Assembly (NCBI GenBank): GCA_029880265.1
Contig: JAOUOT010000011.1
Span: 50,820 to 114,819 of the forward strand
Length of the DNA: 64,000 bases
Origin: Spirochaetia bacterium
Lineage (GTDB): Bacteria > Spirochaetota > Leptospiria > Turneriellales > JAOUOS01
Reading direction: 5' to 3'
In this document: positions 34,042-42,522 of the stretch, one piece after another
Layout of the letters: each line of letters starts with the position of its first letter
Numbering within the stretch: the stretch's first letter is position 1
Made by a program: the position numbers and the translations under genes
Notes under the pieces: generated by a model
Seen by the model: only the letters and a program-made list of their open reading frames with translations
What the model was told of the DNA's origin: nothing
Database searches by the model: none

Positions 34042-35574
34042 ATGAACGAGAAAACCTTATATTATATTACAACTCCAATTTACTACGTAAACGCCAGCCC
34101 CCATATTGGTCACACTTATACGACCATAGCCTGCGATACAATGGCCAGATACCAGAGACTATCGGGCAAAGATGTTTTCTTTTTAACGGGCACAGACGAA
34201 CACGGAGATAAAATTGTCAAAGCGGCCGAGGCGATGTCAAAAACTGTCGAAGAGTACACAAATGAAATATCTCAGGAATTTAGAACAACGTGGCAAAAAC
34301 TTAATATCACAAACAGCGACTTTATAAGAACAACAGAAAAAAGACATCAAAAAGTTGTTCAATCGATATTAAACGCTATTTATGAAAAAGGCGATATCTA
34401 CTTAAGCGAGTATGAGGGGCAATACTGTACCGGCTGCGAACGTTACCTTACAGACAAAGAGCTTACAGATGAAGGTCTCTGCCCCGATCATCAAAAGAAA
34501 CCCGAAATTATAAAAGAAGAAAATTATTTTTTTAAAATGCAAAAATACCTTCCCATATGGGAAGAAATGCTTATAAAAAACGAGCAGTTAATACGTCCCG
34601 ACAGGTATTATAAAGAAGTATTGGGCGTCATTAAAGAATTAAAATCTCTAGGCGAAGATCTTTCTATTTCGCGTCCGAAAACCAGATTAAGCTGGGGAAT
34701 CGAACTTCCCTTTGACAAAAACTATGTAACCTATGTCTGGTTTGACGCTTTGATCAATTATCTTTCAGGCATTGAATTTCCCGAGGGCGAAAAATATAAA
34801 AATTACTGGCCTGTCGCCAAACATATGATTGCCAAAGATATCTTAAAACCGCATGGGGTTTACTGGCCTGCGATGCTTCTGGCGGCGGGTATATCGGTTT
34901 ATAATCAGCTTCAAATTCACGGATACTGGCTGGGCTGGGGAGATATGAAAATGTCAAAGTCTCTCGGCAACGCTTTAGAGCCTGTTTCTTTAAGCGAAAA
35001 AATAGGCGAAGATTCTCTAAGATATTTTTTAATGCGCGAAATGAATTTTGGCAGCGACAGCCGCTTTAGCGAAGAAGTTTTAATTAAAAGAATCAATCAA
35101 GACCTTTCAAACGATTTGGGCAATCTTTTGCAGAGAACGCTTACCATGATAAAAAAATATAACGAAGGCAAGATTTCTCCCGATGCAGAAAAACATCCTC
35201 TAACTAAAGAAATTGACAATTTATTAAAAGAAAAGGCAAAAAACTATCATCTGTTTTTTAACGAATTTCAGTTTCACCGCGCCCTTGAAGAAATTTTTGA
35301 AATCACGCGAAAATTAAACCAGATTATCGAAGAAAAAAAGCCGTGGGAGATGGCCAAACAAAACCCCGCCGATCTTGTTCCGCTTTTAAATACGGTTCTT
35401 TTGGGAACTCTTGCGGCTTTAGCCTACCTTCGGCCCGTACTGCCGAATAAAACCAAAGAAATATTTGACTTCTTAAAGCCCGCTTTTTCTAAAATCTTTC
35501 CCGAAGAGCTTGAAGATATTTCATTAAGCCAGATAGAACTAGAATCGTGGCCCATTTATTTCCCCAGGTTTTAG
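34042..35574 (+). CDS. metG: methionyl-tRNA synthetase
   Basis: Charges tRNA-Met. Class I signature H-I-G-H in N-A-S-P-H-I-G-H-T-Y and the K-M-S-K-S loop in M-K-M-S-K-S-L-G-N are both present. The zinc insert reads C-T-G-C-E-R-Y and later G-L-C-P-D-H. At 510 residues it lacks the C-terminal tRNA-binding EMAP-like domain found in longer MetG forms. I chose the ATG at 34042 over a TTG directly before it. No Shine-Dalgarno is visible. Confidence 0.97.
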   Translation: MNEKTLYYITTPIYYVNASPHIGHTYTTIACDTMARYQRLSGKDVFFLTGTDEHGDKIVKAAEAMSKTVEEYTNEISQEFRTTWQKLNITNSDFIRTTEKRHQKVVQSILNAIYEKGDIYLSEYEGQYCTGCERYLTDKELTDEGLCPDHQKKPEIIKEENYFFKMQKYLPIWEEMLIKNEQLIRPDRYYKEVLGVIKELKSLGEDLSISRPKTRLSWGIELPFDKNYVTYVWFDALINYLSGIEFPEGEKYKNYWPVAKHMIAKDILKPHGVYWPAMLLAAGISVYNQLQIHGYWLGWGDMKMSKSLGNALEPVSLSEKIGEDSLRYFLMREMNFGSDSRFSEEVLIKRINQDLSNDLGNLLQRTLTMIKKYNEGKISPDAEKHPLTKEIDNLLKEKAKNYHLFFNEFQFHRALEEIFEITRKLNQIIEEKKPWEMAKQNPADLVPLLNTVLLGTLAALAYLRPVLPNKTKEIFDFLKPAFSKIFPEELEDISLSQIELESWPIYFPRF

Positions 35575-35593
35575 TTCGCCGCAAACAAATAAT

Positions 35594-35992
35594 TTATTTC
35601 TTAATCAATTGCCAGTATTCTCTTGGGCTTACAATTGCGCATGATTTATATTTTTTTATTTCCTGAAATGCCTTGTCGCCTGTAACAATATAATCAGCGT
35701 CTACAAATTCGGCTAATTGTAAGATATAATTATCGTCTGTATCAGAGCATATATTTGGAATATTGTTATCAGGCTCAGTTAAAATTAAATTTTCTTTTAG
35801 AAGTCTTAATTTATTATTAATAATATTGTTCGGAACTTTCAGTTTTTTGCTTAATATTGTTTTATATTCAAATAGTATAAAATCAGAAATATAAACATTA
35901 AAATTCAGATATGAGAAATCTAAAATATCTGCAGAAAGACCGCCAAAGATAGAAGCCGAAATAAGAATGTTGGTATCTAATATGACCTTCAA
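35594..35992 (-). CDS. PIN-domain toxin (probable RNase)
   Basis: A 132-residue PIN nuclease of the type II toxin-antitoxin kind. The acidic metal-site residues are seen in V-I-L-D-T-N-I-L-I-S-A (D6), C-S-D-T-D-D-N-Y-I-L, and Y-I-V-T-G-D-K-A-F. Such toxins cut RNA, often tRNA. Its start overlaps the stop of the upstream antitoxin gene by four bases. Confidence 0.88.
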   Translation of the reverse strand: MKVILDTNILISASIFGGLSADILDFSYLNFNVYISDFILFEYKTILSKKLKVPNNIINNKLRLLKENLILTEPDNNIPNICSDTDDNYILQLAEFVDADYIVTGDKAFQEIKKYKSCAIVSPREYWQLIKK

Positions 35993-36207
35993 GATATTAA
36001 CTCAAAAATATCTTCTTCTGAAAACATGCCGGCTTTTTCAGCATAGGGCCTCAGCTCTTTTCTCGAATTTTTCATTTCTTCAATAAAAAGATATTTTAGC
36101 AAGGCATCTTTTACAATATTGCTTCTCTTGACATTTTTCGATTTAGCCAATTTATCGACTTTTTTCTTTAAATCTTCATCTAAGCTGATTGATATAATAT
36201 TTCTCAT
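35989..36207 (-). CDS. ribbon-helix-helix antitoxin
   Basis: A 72-residue DNA-binding antitoxin. The start at 36207 gives M-R-N-I-I-S-I-S-L-D-E-D-L-K-K-K-V-D, the beta strand and first helix of the RHH/CopG fold, followed by V-K-R-S-N-I-V-K-D-A-L-L-K-Y. A longer frame starts at 36282 but the extra residues do not fit the fold. The C-terminal tail (G-M-F-S-E-E-D-I) would bind the toxin. Expected to repress its own promoter. Confidence 0.85.
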   Translation of the reverse strand: MRNIISISLDEDLKKKVDKLAKSKNVKRSNIVKDALLKYLFIEEMKNSRKELRPYAEKAGMFSEEDIFELIS

Positions 36208-36271
36208 TGTATTACAGTTTAATAAAATACGAAGAGTACGGCAAATATTATTTTTTGAAATACTTACTTGT

Positions 36272-36808
36272 TCACGGCGCAATCACAAGAGGGTCAGGGC
36301 TTACATAAAACTCTACATCTTCGCCGTCTAATATGTGAATATAATAGTTGCCGGTTGTGATATCTGAATCGGCGTACATTATAAAAAATTCCAAATAACT
36401 TGATGAATTAGTATCTAAATTGCTTATACCGTAATCTCTGGTATTATCGCCTTCTTTTTTTAAAACAGCCGTTATCTCTCCCCCTTCGTCATATCTTGTG
36501 CCGCATGCGCCAAAAGGGCCGTGCCCGCCGCCGCCAGAAACATCGTCTTCAGGGAGATTGTTTTCTGAGAAGTGTAGATAAAAAGTAAAATACCTATCAA
36601 TATTCCAATTAGATAAAGAAATAATATTATTTTCAATAAGGGAACTTGAATTATCTGATAATTTATAAGCATTTAATTCTATGCTCTCGACCGTAAAATA
36701 ATTTCTCGTATCATGCGGGTATTCTTCGACCTCTACCGAGCCGCATACGAGAATTAATAGGATGAGGGCGAGAACCGCTTTAGACGGGGTTATTGTTTTT
36801 CTTTTCAT
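36272..36808 (-). CDS. putative lipoprotein, unknown function
   Basis: A 178-residue secreted protein with signal M-K-R-K-T-I-T-P-S-K-A-V-L-A-L-I and lipobox L-I-L-V-C-G. The mature part looks all-beta, with a Gly-rich loop G-G-G-G-H-G-P-F-G-A-C-G and an ending H-I-L-D-G-E-D-V-E-F-Y-V-S-P-D-P. I recognise no family. It lies upstream of the toxin-antitoxin pair on the same strand, but there is no reason to link their roles. Confidence 0.65.
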   Translation of the reverse strand: MKRKTITPSKAVLALILLILVCGSVEVEEYPHDTRNYFTVESIELNAYKLSDNSSSLIENNIISLSNWNIDRYFTFYLHFSENNLPEDDVSGGGGHGPFGACGTRYDEGGEITAVLKKEGDNTRDYGISNLDTNSSSYLEFFIMYADSDITTGNYYIHILDGEDVEFYVSPDPLVIAP

Positions 36809-37039
36809 AGTTTTTACCTAATGGCTCATTGAAAGTATTATAAAATATAATAAAAGGTATAATATTATAAAGATGATTTGTAAATAAAAATTCTATAATT
36901 TGAGATTATAATTTTTAAATTGCAGTTTTTATCTCTGTGTTCTCCGTGCGCCCTGTGGTTAAATCTGCAACCTTACTCGTTCATTGCGAGTGGTACCAGC
37001 CATGCAGCGGCTCTAAACGCCGCGTCAGGCGGCTACACC
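36809..37039. repeat. intergenic region with CTCTGTG repeat
   Basis: At 36930-36957 the run ATCTCTGTGTTCTCCGTGCG followed by CCCTGTGGTTAAA is a copy of the dispersed 9-base-period repeat. It continues into ATCTGC and AACCTTACTCG (36969-36979), the same tail as near 6088. Further right GCCGCGTCAGGCGGC (37019-37033) is a small hairpin before the oppF-type stop codon. No gene seen. Confidence 0.65.
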
Positions 37040-38002
37040 CTATTTAAGAGGATAATGACAATGAAAAAAACCTTTCTTAGTTTTTGTTTTTTCGGGCATC
37101 TCGTTTCTGCATTTTTCTTTAACGGCGGGGCACCGGCTCGCAAAGACACAGCCGGGCGGCAGATTTATCGGCGAGGGAATTTCGCCTTTGATAACCTTGA
37201 AATCTTTTTTTTGCTTGGTTATATCGGGCATTGAATCTATCAATGTTCTGGTATAATGATGCCTTGGTTTTTTTAATAATTCTGAAGCCGGGCCCTCTTC
37301 TAAGACCGAGCCGAGGTACATGACGACAATTTTATCTGACATATATTCTATAACGCTTAAATCATGCGCTATAAATAAATATGTCAAATTCATTTCTTTT
37401 TTAATTTCTTTAAGCAGGTTTAATATCTGCGCCTGAATAGAAACGTCAAGCGCGCTTACCGGTTCGTCTAGAACAATGACCTCGGGGGTTAAGATTAAGG
37501 CTCTTGCAATTCCTATTCTTTGCCTTTGGCCGCCGCTGAATTCGTGGGGATATTTATCTAAAGAGCCCTTATCAAGGCCCACCATATCGAGAATCTTGTA
37601 TATTTTTTTTAATCTTTCTTCTTTAGAAGCCGGAAAATATTTCTTATGAATTAAAAACGGCTCTTGTAAAATGCTTTTTATCTTCATGCGCGGGTTTAAC
37701 GAGCTGTAAGGATCCTGAAAAACCATAGAAACTTTTTGTCTAAAAAGCTTCCATTTTTCGTCGGTCATTTCGCCGCTTTTAAAATCTTCATATTGAAAAT
37801 GGCCCTCGTCGGGCTTATAAAGCCCTATAAACACACGAGCAAGGGTGCTTTTTCCGCTGCCCGATTCGCCTACAATTCCTAAAGTGGCGCCCTTTTCGAC
37901 TTCAAAAGAAACGTTTCTTAAGGCATATAAAAGTTTTGCTTCGCCCGAAAGAAATCCGCCCCCAAGCTTAAAGATTTTCGTTAGATTATAAAAGTTTATC
38001 AC
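37040..38002 (-). CDS. oppF: oligopeptide/dipeptide ABC transporter ATP-binding protein (OppF/DppF type)
   Basis: Energises peptide import. Walker A G-E-S-G-S-G-K-S (45-52), signature F-S-G-G-Q-R-Q-R, Walker B V-I-V-L-D-E-P-V-S-A-L-D, and the C-terminal peptide-transporter extension with L-P-P-G-C-V-F-A-S-R-C-P and a further Cys. Length 320 residues, GTG start. The usual partners (oppB, C, D) are not in the window, so this subunit is an orphan here and may serve either of the binding lipoproteins at 30052 and 32428. Confidence 0.93.
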   Translation of the reverse strand: MINFYNLTKIFKLGGGFLSGEAKLLYALRNVSFEVEKGATLGIVGESGSGKSTLARVFIGLYKPDEGHFQYEDFKSGEMTDEKWKLFRQKVSMVFQDPYSSLNPRMKIKSILQEPFLIHKKYFPASKEERLKKIYKILDMVGLDKGSLDKYPHEFSGGQRQRIGIARALILTPEVIVLDEPVSALDVSIQAQILNLLKEIKKEMNLTYLFIAHDLSVIEYMSDKIVVMYLGSVLEEGPASELLKKPRHHYTRTLIDSMPDITKQKKDFKVIKGEIPSPINLPPGCVFASRCPAVKEKCRNEMPEKTKTKKGFFHCHYPLK

Positions 38003-38057
38003 CGAATCATGCTTTTTGTAAAACTTCGCAGGTCAAGAAAGTTTTATAATATTTTTT

Positions 38058-41000
38058 TTAAAGTTTGAGTTTGGCTCTATTTATATATTTTTGAGCTTTT
38101 GAAAAAGCCTCGGATGTTTTTGGAACCTTTTCCCATATTTTAATGGCCTCTTTGTATTTTCCCTGCCGATATAAGAAAATGCCTCTATTGATATTTTTTT
38201 CGTCTTCTTCAGAAGCCGCTGTTTTCTTGGCCCCGGAACTTCTTTTCTTATTTAGTTCGTCTCTTGCCTCAGATAGAAGTTTCTTGGTATCTTCATAATC
38301 GTCCATGATTTCAAGAACTTCTTTGAATTTTCCTATGGCTAGAGTATAATTTTTTATGGCCATGGCCTCTTGCCCCTCTTTATAGGGTTTCACGGCTATT
38401 TCTCTCAGTTTGGTTTTTGTTTTAGCAAGCCCCTTAATAGAATGAATATTGTTTTCGTCAATTTGCTTTACCGAAACAAAAAACGAATAGGCCGTTTTAT
38501 AATCTTTTCTGTCAAAGGCGGCGCGCGCCTTGTCAAGCCATGCCGTTATTTGATTTTTTCCTTTTTGCTTGGCCATTTCAAAAATGTCCCTTGTCTTCTT
38601 ATCAAAGGGACTAATTTCAAGTACGCGGGTAAAAGGCTCAAGACATAAACCAAACTGATTTTTTTCATAATAGTTCATGGCTTCTTCGAGAGATTTTTTG
38701 GCCTTTAGGGCCTCTTCTCTTTTATTATAAACTTCGCTTCTGTTATCAAGCCTGTAGGCATTTAAATAGGCCTGCGAAGCTTCTTCATATTTTCCTTCGC
38801 GCATAAGCTTATCGCCGTCTTGCATAAACTGAAGCCTTTCTTCTTCAATGCGGTCTAAAGTATCTTGAAGCAGGCTTCTGGCCTTTGAATTTGAAGGGTC
38901 TACCTTAATGGCTTTTTCTAAGTTTGTTTTTGCCAAAACCCAGTTTCCCTGATCGTAGTATTTTTTACCGTTAACAAAGTCGATTACTTTTCTAGTTTTT
39001 ATGCCGTCTTCGGCTTTTGAGATATATTTATCGACAAGTACGTTATCAGGGTCTAATTTTTTTACCTGCTTCCATTTTTCAATCGCAGATTCATATTTCC
39101 TTTTTTTATATTCTTTAACACCCTGTATAAATAAACCGGCAATTTCATCTTGCGCCTTTTCGCGTTTCTTTTCATTGGAGCACATTTCTTTCATTTCAAT
39201 AGCTTTTTTATGGTTCTTATCAATATCAAGAACCTTGTTAAAAAACCCCAGGGCTTTATCAAAATCTCTGTTTTGAAAGTACTGCACTCCTTTTGTCATC
39301 CACTCTTCAACAAGTTTGCCGTATTTTTTTTCTTTCAGCTTATTTTCGGTTTCGTCAATATACCTTCTCGCCAAAGCGTTTGCCGGGTCAATATCGAGTA
39401 CCTGTTCCCATTTTTTAATCGCAGGCGTATAATCTTTCTTGTTATAAAGACTCATTGCTTCTTGATGCAGGCCGTCTGCCTGATTTTTGACTTTTGCTTG
39501 AGCTTTCTCAAGAAATTCTTTGGCCGCTTTATGCTCGGGCGATAACTTTAAAATCTCGTTAAAATGAAAAATTGACTTTGAAAACATCTTTGTCTGGTTT
39601 GTCTTTTCGGCCTCGGTAAAAGCATTTTTACCTTCTATAAAGTGAAATTTCACGGTAGCGGCCGATTCATTTTTAATTTTTTCAAGAAAATTTAAAGCTT
39701 CTTCATTTTCAGGATGCAGCGACTTCACCTTTGAGAACTTCTCCCTTGCTTCGGCAAACTTTTTCAGCCTAAAAGCGGTTTTACCTTCTAAAAGATAAGG
39801 GGCTATTTGAAGCTCCAGTTTTTTTTGAGCCTGCGGCAGCATTCTCTCTGATTCTTTATGCGTAGCGTGAGCCTTTAGAGATCTTTCAAAATCTTTTACG
39901 GCGTTATAGTATTTTTCTTCGGTATAGTTTTTCATCCCTTTTTGATAAAAAGAATTCGCGGCTTCTAAACCGCGAAGCCCCATTTTCTCGGCTTCCCATT
40001 CTTCTAAGGCAAGTTTTTTGTATTTTTTTGCGTCAGAATGATCAGGATCCATCTTTAGGGTTTCGTCAAACGCCGCTATTGATTCTTGAAAAGCCTTTCG
40101 GCCAAAATAACTGAGCCCTCTGTTAAAAAATACGTGGGCCTTATGCTGTCTTTCGATTATTTCGCGTTCTTTTAGCTCTTCACGCGAGAGCTCCTGCTTT
40201 ATTTTAATAAGCCAGTTTTTAGAGGGTTCATATTCAGGGTTATAGTTTAACGCTTGAGTAAACGAATCTATCGCCTTTATCTTATCGTCTTTGGAGTAAA
40301 AATTCAAGCCGTTTTTATGATGAGCCTCTACTTTTGTCTGCACAAGTTGCTTTATTCTTTCAATATTGGGCCTTGTTTCGTTGTCGGTGGGATCAATTTC
40401 TAATACTGCCCGCCATTCGGCGATAGCGTCGCCGTAATTACCCTGCGATTCATATTTTCTCGCCAGCTCTTTATGAAGCCTGAGTAATTTCATATGCTCT
40501 TCGTCAAGCCATCCGCTGCTTGTTCTTAGATGAAGAAGCGTTCTCTCTTTATACTTTAACGCGAGTTCATGTTCAGGATTTAATTCTAAAACTTTCACAA
40601 AATTATCATAAGCTTTTTTATGCTCTCCCTTGCTGTAGTTTTCAATACCCTCATGAAATTCCATTAATTCCTGCTCAATATTTGTAGCCGGCAGATTTTC
40701 AGGGCGGCCAAAAGGACCGAAACCCGCGGTATCAATGTCAAAAGTCAGCGTTAAGGCAATTCTATCTTCAAACGCATTAGGCAGGTATGCCAGAGAAATA
40801 TCATACTGTTTAAGCTTTGAGCCAATGCCGAAACTTAAATTTTCAAAATCATACCCTCCCCGAAGTTGAATATAGCCTTTATAAACGTCAAGGCTCATTC
40901 CTATTTTATGTTCCGGATTTTCGTACCTGCGCTCATAAACCGGCAAAGGATACAACAGATCATAAAAAAAACGTATTCTTCTTTCCCAAAAATTGACCGC

Positions 41001-41639
41001 CGTAGACAAACGCAGGGTCATTGGTATTGATTCTTGCTCGGTCGCCAATAAGATATCGGTACTCCATATGTTATCTAAGTTCAGCCCAAAATCGAGATAT
41101 TCAATGGGTCTAAATAAAAAGCCAGCATCGATGGCCCCCGCAATAGAGGCGGCATAATAATAGTCAAAATAAAAAAGCTTTATGTTTTCTCCCATATATA
41201 GCCATGAGAATATTTCCCAATAGTGAGAAAATCCGATTAAAAATTCATGAGTACCGTATAATTCTAAAAAATTGCCGGATCCGTCATAAGATTCAAGGCT
41301 TGAATTACTAAAATATGAAATAGAAAGCGCATATTTTGAGGTTTTTGAAGAGGGCCAGGCGTATCCGATAAAAACGAAATTCTGGTCATAATTTATCGAA
41401 GAACCCATATAAGAAAAACTAAAATTACGTCCCTCAATATAAGGGAACAACGCGGCGGGATTATACCATATTTGACTGATATCTGACGAAAACCCGCCGG
41501 AACCCTGCGACAAATGAGCGGCAGACGAAGCTTCTTCTAAAAGATAAGCGGGCGATACCCCGCCGGCGGCATATAATCGATTTATATTAAACAATAAAAA
41601 TAAAAAGATTAATAGTATTTTTTTCTTTCGTTTCTTCAT
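38058..41639 (-). CDS. outer-membrane barrel-TPR fusion protein
   Basis: A 1193-residue envelope protein. A signal peptide ends at about residue 25 (R-L-Y-A-A-G-G). Residues 26-305 look like a PorV/FadL-like beta barrel: alternating strands rich in Tyr and Phe, with I-W-Y-N-P-A-A-L-F near the start, as in proteins that list D-P-A-A or N-P-A-A. From about 320 to the end it is a run of TPR-like helix pairs, for example Y-D-N-F-V-K-V-L-E-L-N-P-E-H and A-I-A-E-W-R-A-V-L-E-I-D-P-T-D, up to about twenty units. The TPR part would sit in the periplasm or outside. It is followed 18 bases upstream by the FlgD-Ig-like gene. Partner unknown. Confidence 0.8.
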   Translation of the reverse strand: MKKRKKKILLIFLFLLFNINRLYAAGGVSPAYLLEEASSAAHLSQGSGGFSSDISQIWYNPAALFPYIEGRNFSFSYMGSSINYDQNFVFIGYAWPSSKTSKYALSISYFSNSSLESYDGSGNFLELYGTHEFLIGFSHYWEIFSWLYMGENIKLFYFDYYYAASIAGAIDAGFLFRPIEYLDFGLNLDNIWSTDILLATEQESIPMTLRLSTAVNFWERRIRFFYDLLYPLPVYERRYENPEHKIGMSLDVYKGYIQLRGGYDFENLSFGIGSKLKQYDISLAYLPNAFEDRIALTLTFDIDTAGFGPFGRPENLPATNIEQELMEFHEGIENYSKGEHKKAYDNFVKVLELNPEHELALKYKERTLLHLRTSSGWLDEEHMKLLRLHKELARKYESQGNYGDAIAEWRAVLEIDPTDNETRPNIERIKQLVQTKVEAHHKNGLNFYSKDDKIKAIDSFTQALNYNPEYEPSKNWLIKIKQELSREELKEREIIERQHKAHVFFNRGLSYFGRKAFQESIAAFDETLKMDPDHSDAKKYKKLALEEWEAEKMGLRGLEAANSFYQKGMKNYTEEKYYNAVKDFERSLKAHATHKESERMLPQAQKKLELQIAPYLLEGKTAFRLKKFAEAREKFSKVKSLHPENEEALNFLEKIKNESAATVKFHFIEGKNAFTEAEKTNQTKMFSKSIFHFNEILKLSPEHKAAKEFLEKAQAKVKNQADGLHQEAMSLYNKKDYTPAIKKWEQVLDIDPANALARRYIDETENKLKEKKYGKLVEEWMTKGVQYFQNRDFDKALGFFNKVLDIDKNHKKAIEMKEMCSNEKKREKAQDEIAGLFIQGVKEYKKRKYESAIEKWKQVKKLDPDNVLVDKYISKAEDGIKTRKVIDFVNGKKYYDQGNWVLAKTNLEKAIKVDPSNSKARSLLQDTLDRIEEERLQFMQDGDKLMREGKYEEASQAYLNAYRLDNRSEVYNKREEALKAKKSLEEAMNYYEKNQFGLCLEPFTRVLEISPFDKKTRDIFEMAKQKGKNQITAWLDKARAAFDRKDYKTAYSFFVSVKQIDENNIHSIKGLAKTKTKLREIAVKPYKEGQEAMAIKNYTLAIGKFKEVLEIMDDYEDTKKLLSEARDELNKKRSSGAKKTAASEEDEKNINRGIFLYRQGKYKEAIKIWEKVPKTSEAFSKAQKYINRAKLKL

Positions 41640-41657
41640 GGATATAAAAATGAATTA

Positions 41658-42473
41658 TCAGCGCAAAACCACAAACCTAAAAACAGACGTATAGTTTTGC
41701 AGCGAAGAATCGGAAAATTCTACCTTAATAACGGCATTATAAACGCCTGAAGAGACTTTATTACCTCTTTCATTTTTACCGTCCCATTTTTCAATATTGC
41801 TTTTAGGCGAAAATTTTACCGATTTATCTTCGTTATCGATGACCTTTTTTACCAGATTGCCGCGATTATCGTATATTTTCAAATCGACTTTGCCGTCTGC
41901 GGGCAAATCATATACAATTTTCATTTCTCCCTGAGAGGGAATATATGGTATGGGATATCCGTAAAGCCCCATCTCAACATATGATAAAACCAGTTCTTCT
42001 AAAAATATAGTATTTGAATTAAATGTCAATTCTACAATTAAGGGACGACCGTTATTTGCCGTTTCGGGAGCCTCGTCGACAAGCGCAATCGTCTGGGTCG
42101 AATTCATGCCTGTTTGGCTGTAAATCTGCTTTCCCGTAGATTCTTTTATGACAACATCAACGCTTCCTGTACCCGATATTTCTAAGGTCAGAGTGTCCCA
42201 CTTAAAGCCTTTTCTAATGGTAAATCCGCTTAAATTCAAATTAGCTGTACCCCCTAATGAAGTAAAACCCGTAACAGGCGCGTCTAAGTTTGTGGTATCA
42301 AGCGATAAACCGCTGGTTAAATAATTTGAAGGCGTTATAACATAAGAACCCGCAAAAATCATATTAAAAACAGACGTAAAGAGAAAAGTACAAATGAATA
42401 TAAAGATTTTTTGTATATACCTGACATTTCTTATTTTTTTTATCAACATATTTACCATATATATTACATGCAA
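41658..42473 (-). CDS. secreted protein with FlgD-Ig-like C-terminal domain
   Basis: A 271-residue exported protein. The N-terminus carries a signal segment (I-F-I-F-I-C-T-F-L-F-T-S) cut near F-A-G-S. The C-terminal 90 residues match the FlgD-Ig-like fold: M-K-I-V-Y-D-L-P-A-D-G-K-V, I-Y-D-N-R-G-N-L-V-K, W-D-G-K-N-E-R-G-N-K-V and S-G-V-Y-N-A-V-I-K-V. The same domain ends many secreted proteins of Bacteroidota and related diderms. The middle is a beta-rich region of no known family. Which of three clustered Met codons is the start is unsure. Confidence 0.75.
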   Translation of the reverse strand: MHVIYMVNMLIKKIRNVRYIQKIFIFICTFLFTSVFNMIFAGSYVITPSNYLTSGLSLDTTNLDAPVTGFTSLGGTANLNLSGFTIRKGFKWDTLTLEISGTGSVDVVIKESTGKQIYSQTGMNSTQTIALVDEAPETANNGRPLIVELTFNSNTIFLEELVLSYVEMGLYGYPIPYIPSQGEMKIVYDLPADGKVDLKIYDNRGNLVKKVIDNEDKSVKFSPKSNIEKWDGKNERGNKVSSGVYNAVIKVEFSDSSLQNYTSVFRFVVLR

Positions 42474-42522
42474 AGAATTGACAAGGCCAAAATATTATGA
42501 AGGTTTACATTTATTAAGAGCA

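Noticed and set aside
36920..37234. 104-codon plus-strand frame at the oppF-type 3' end
   Set aside because: It starts inside the dispersed repeat and runs antisense into the conserved peptide-transporter ATPase tail.
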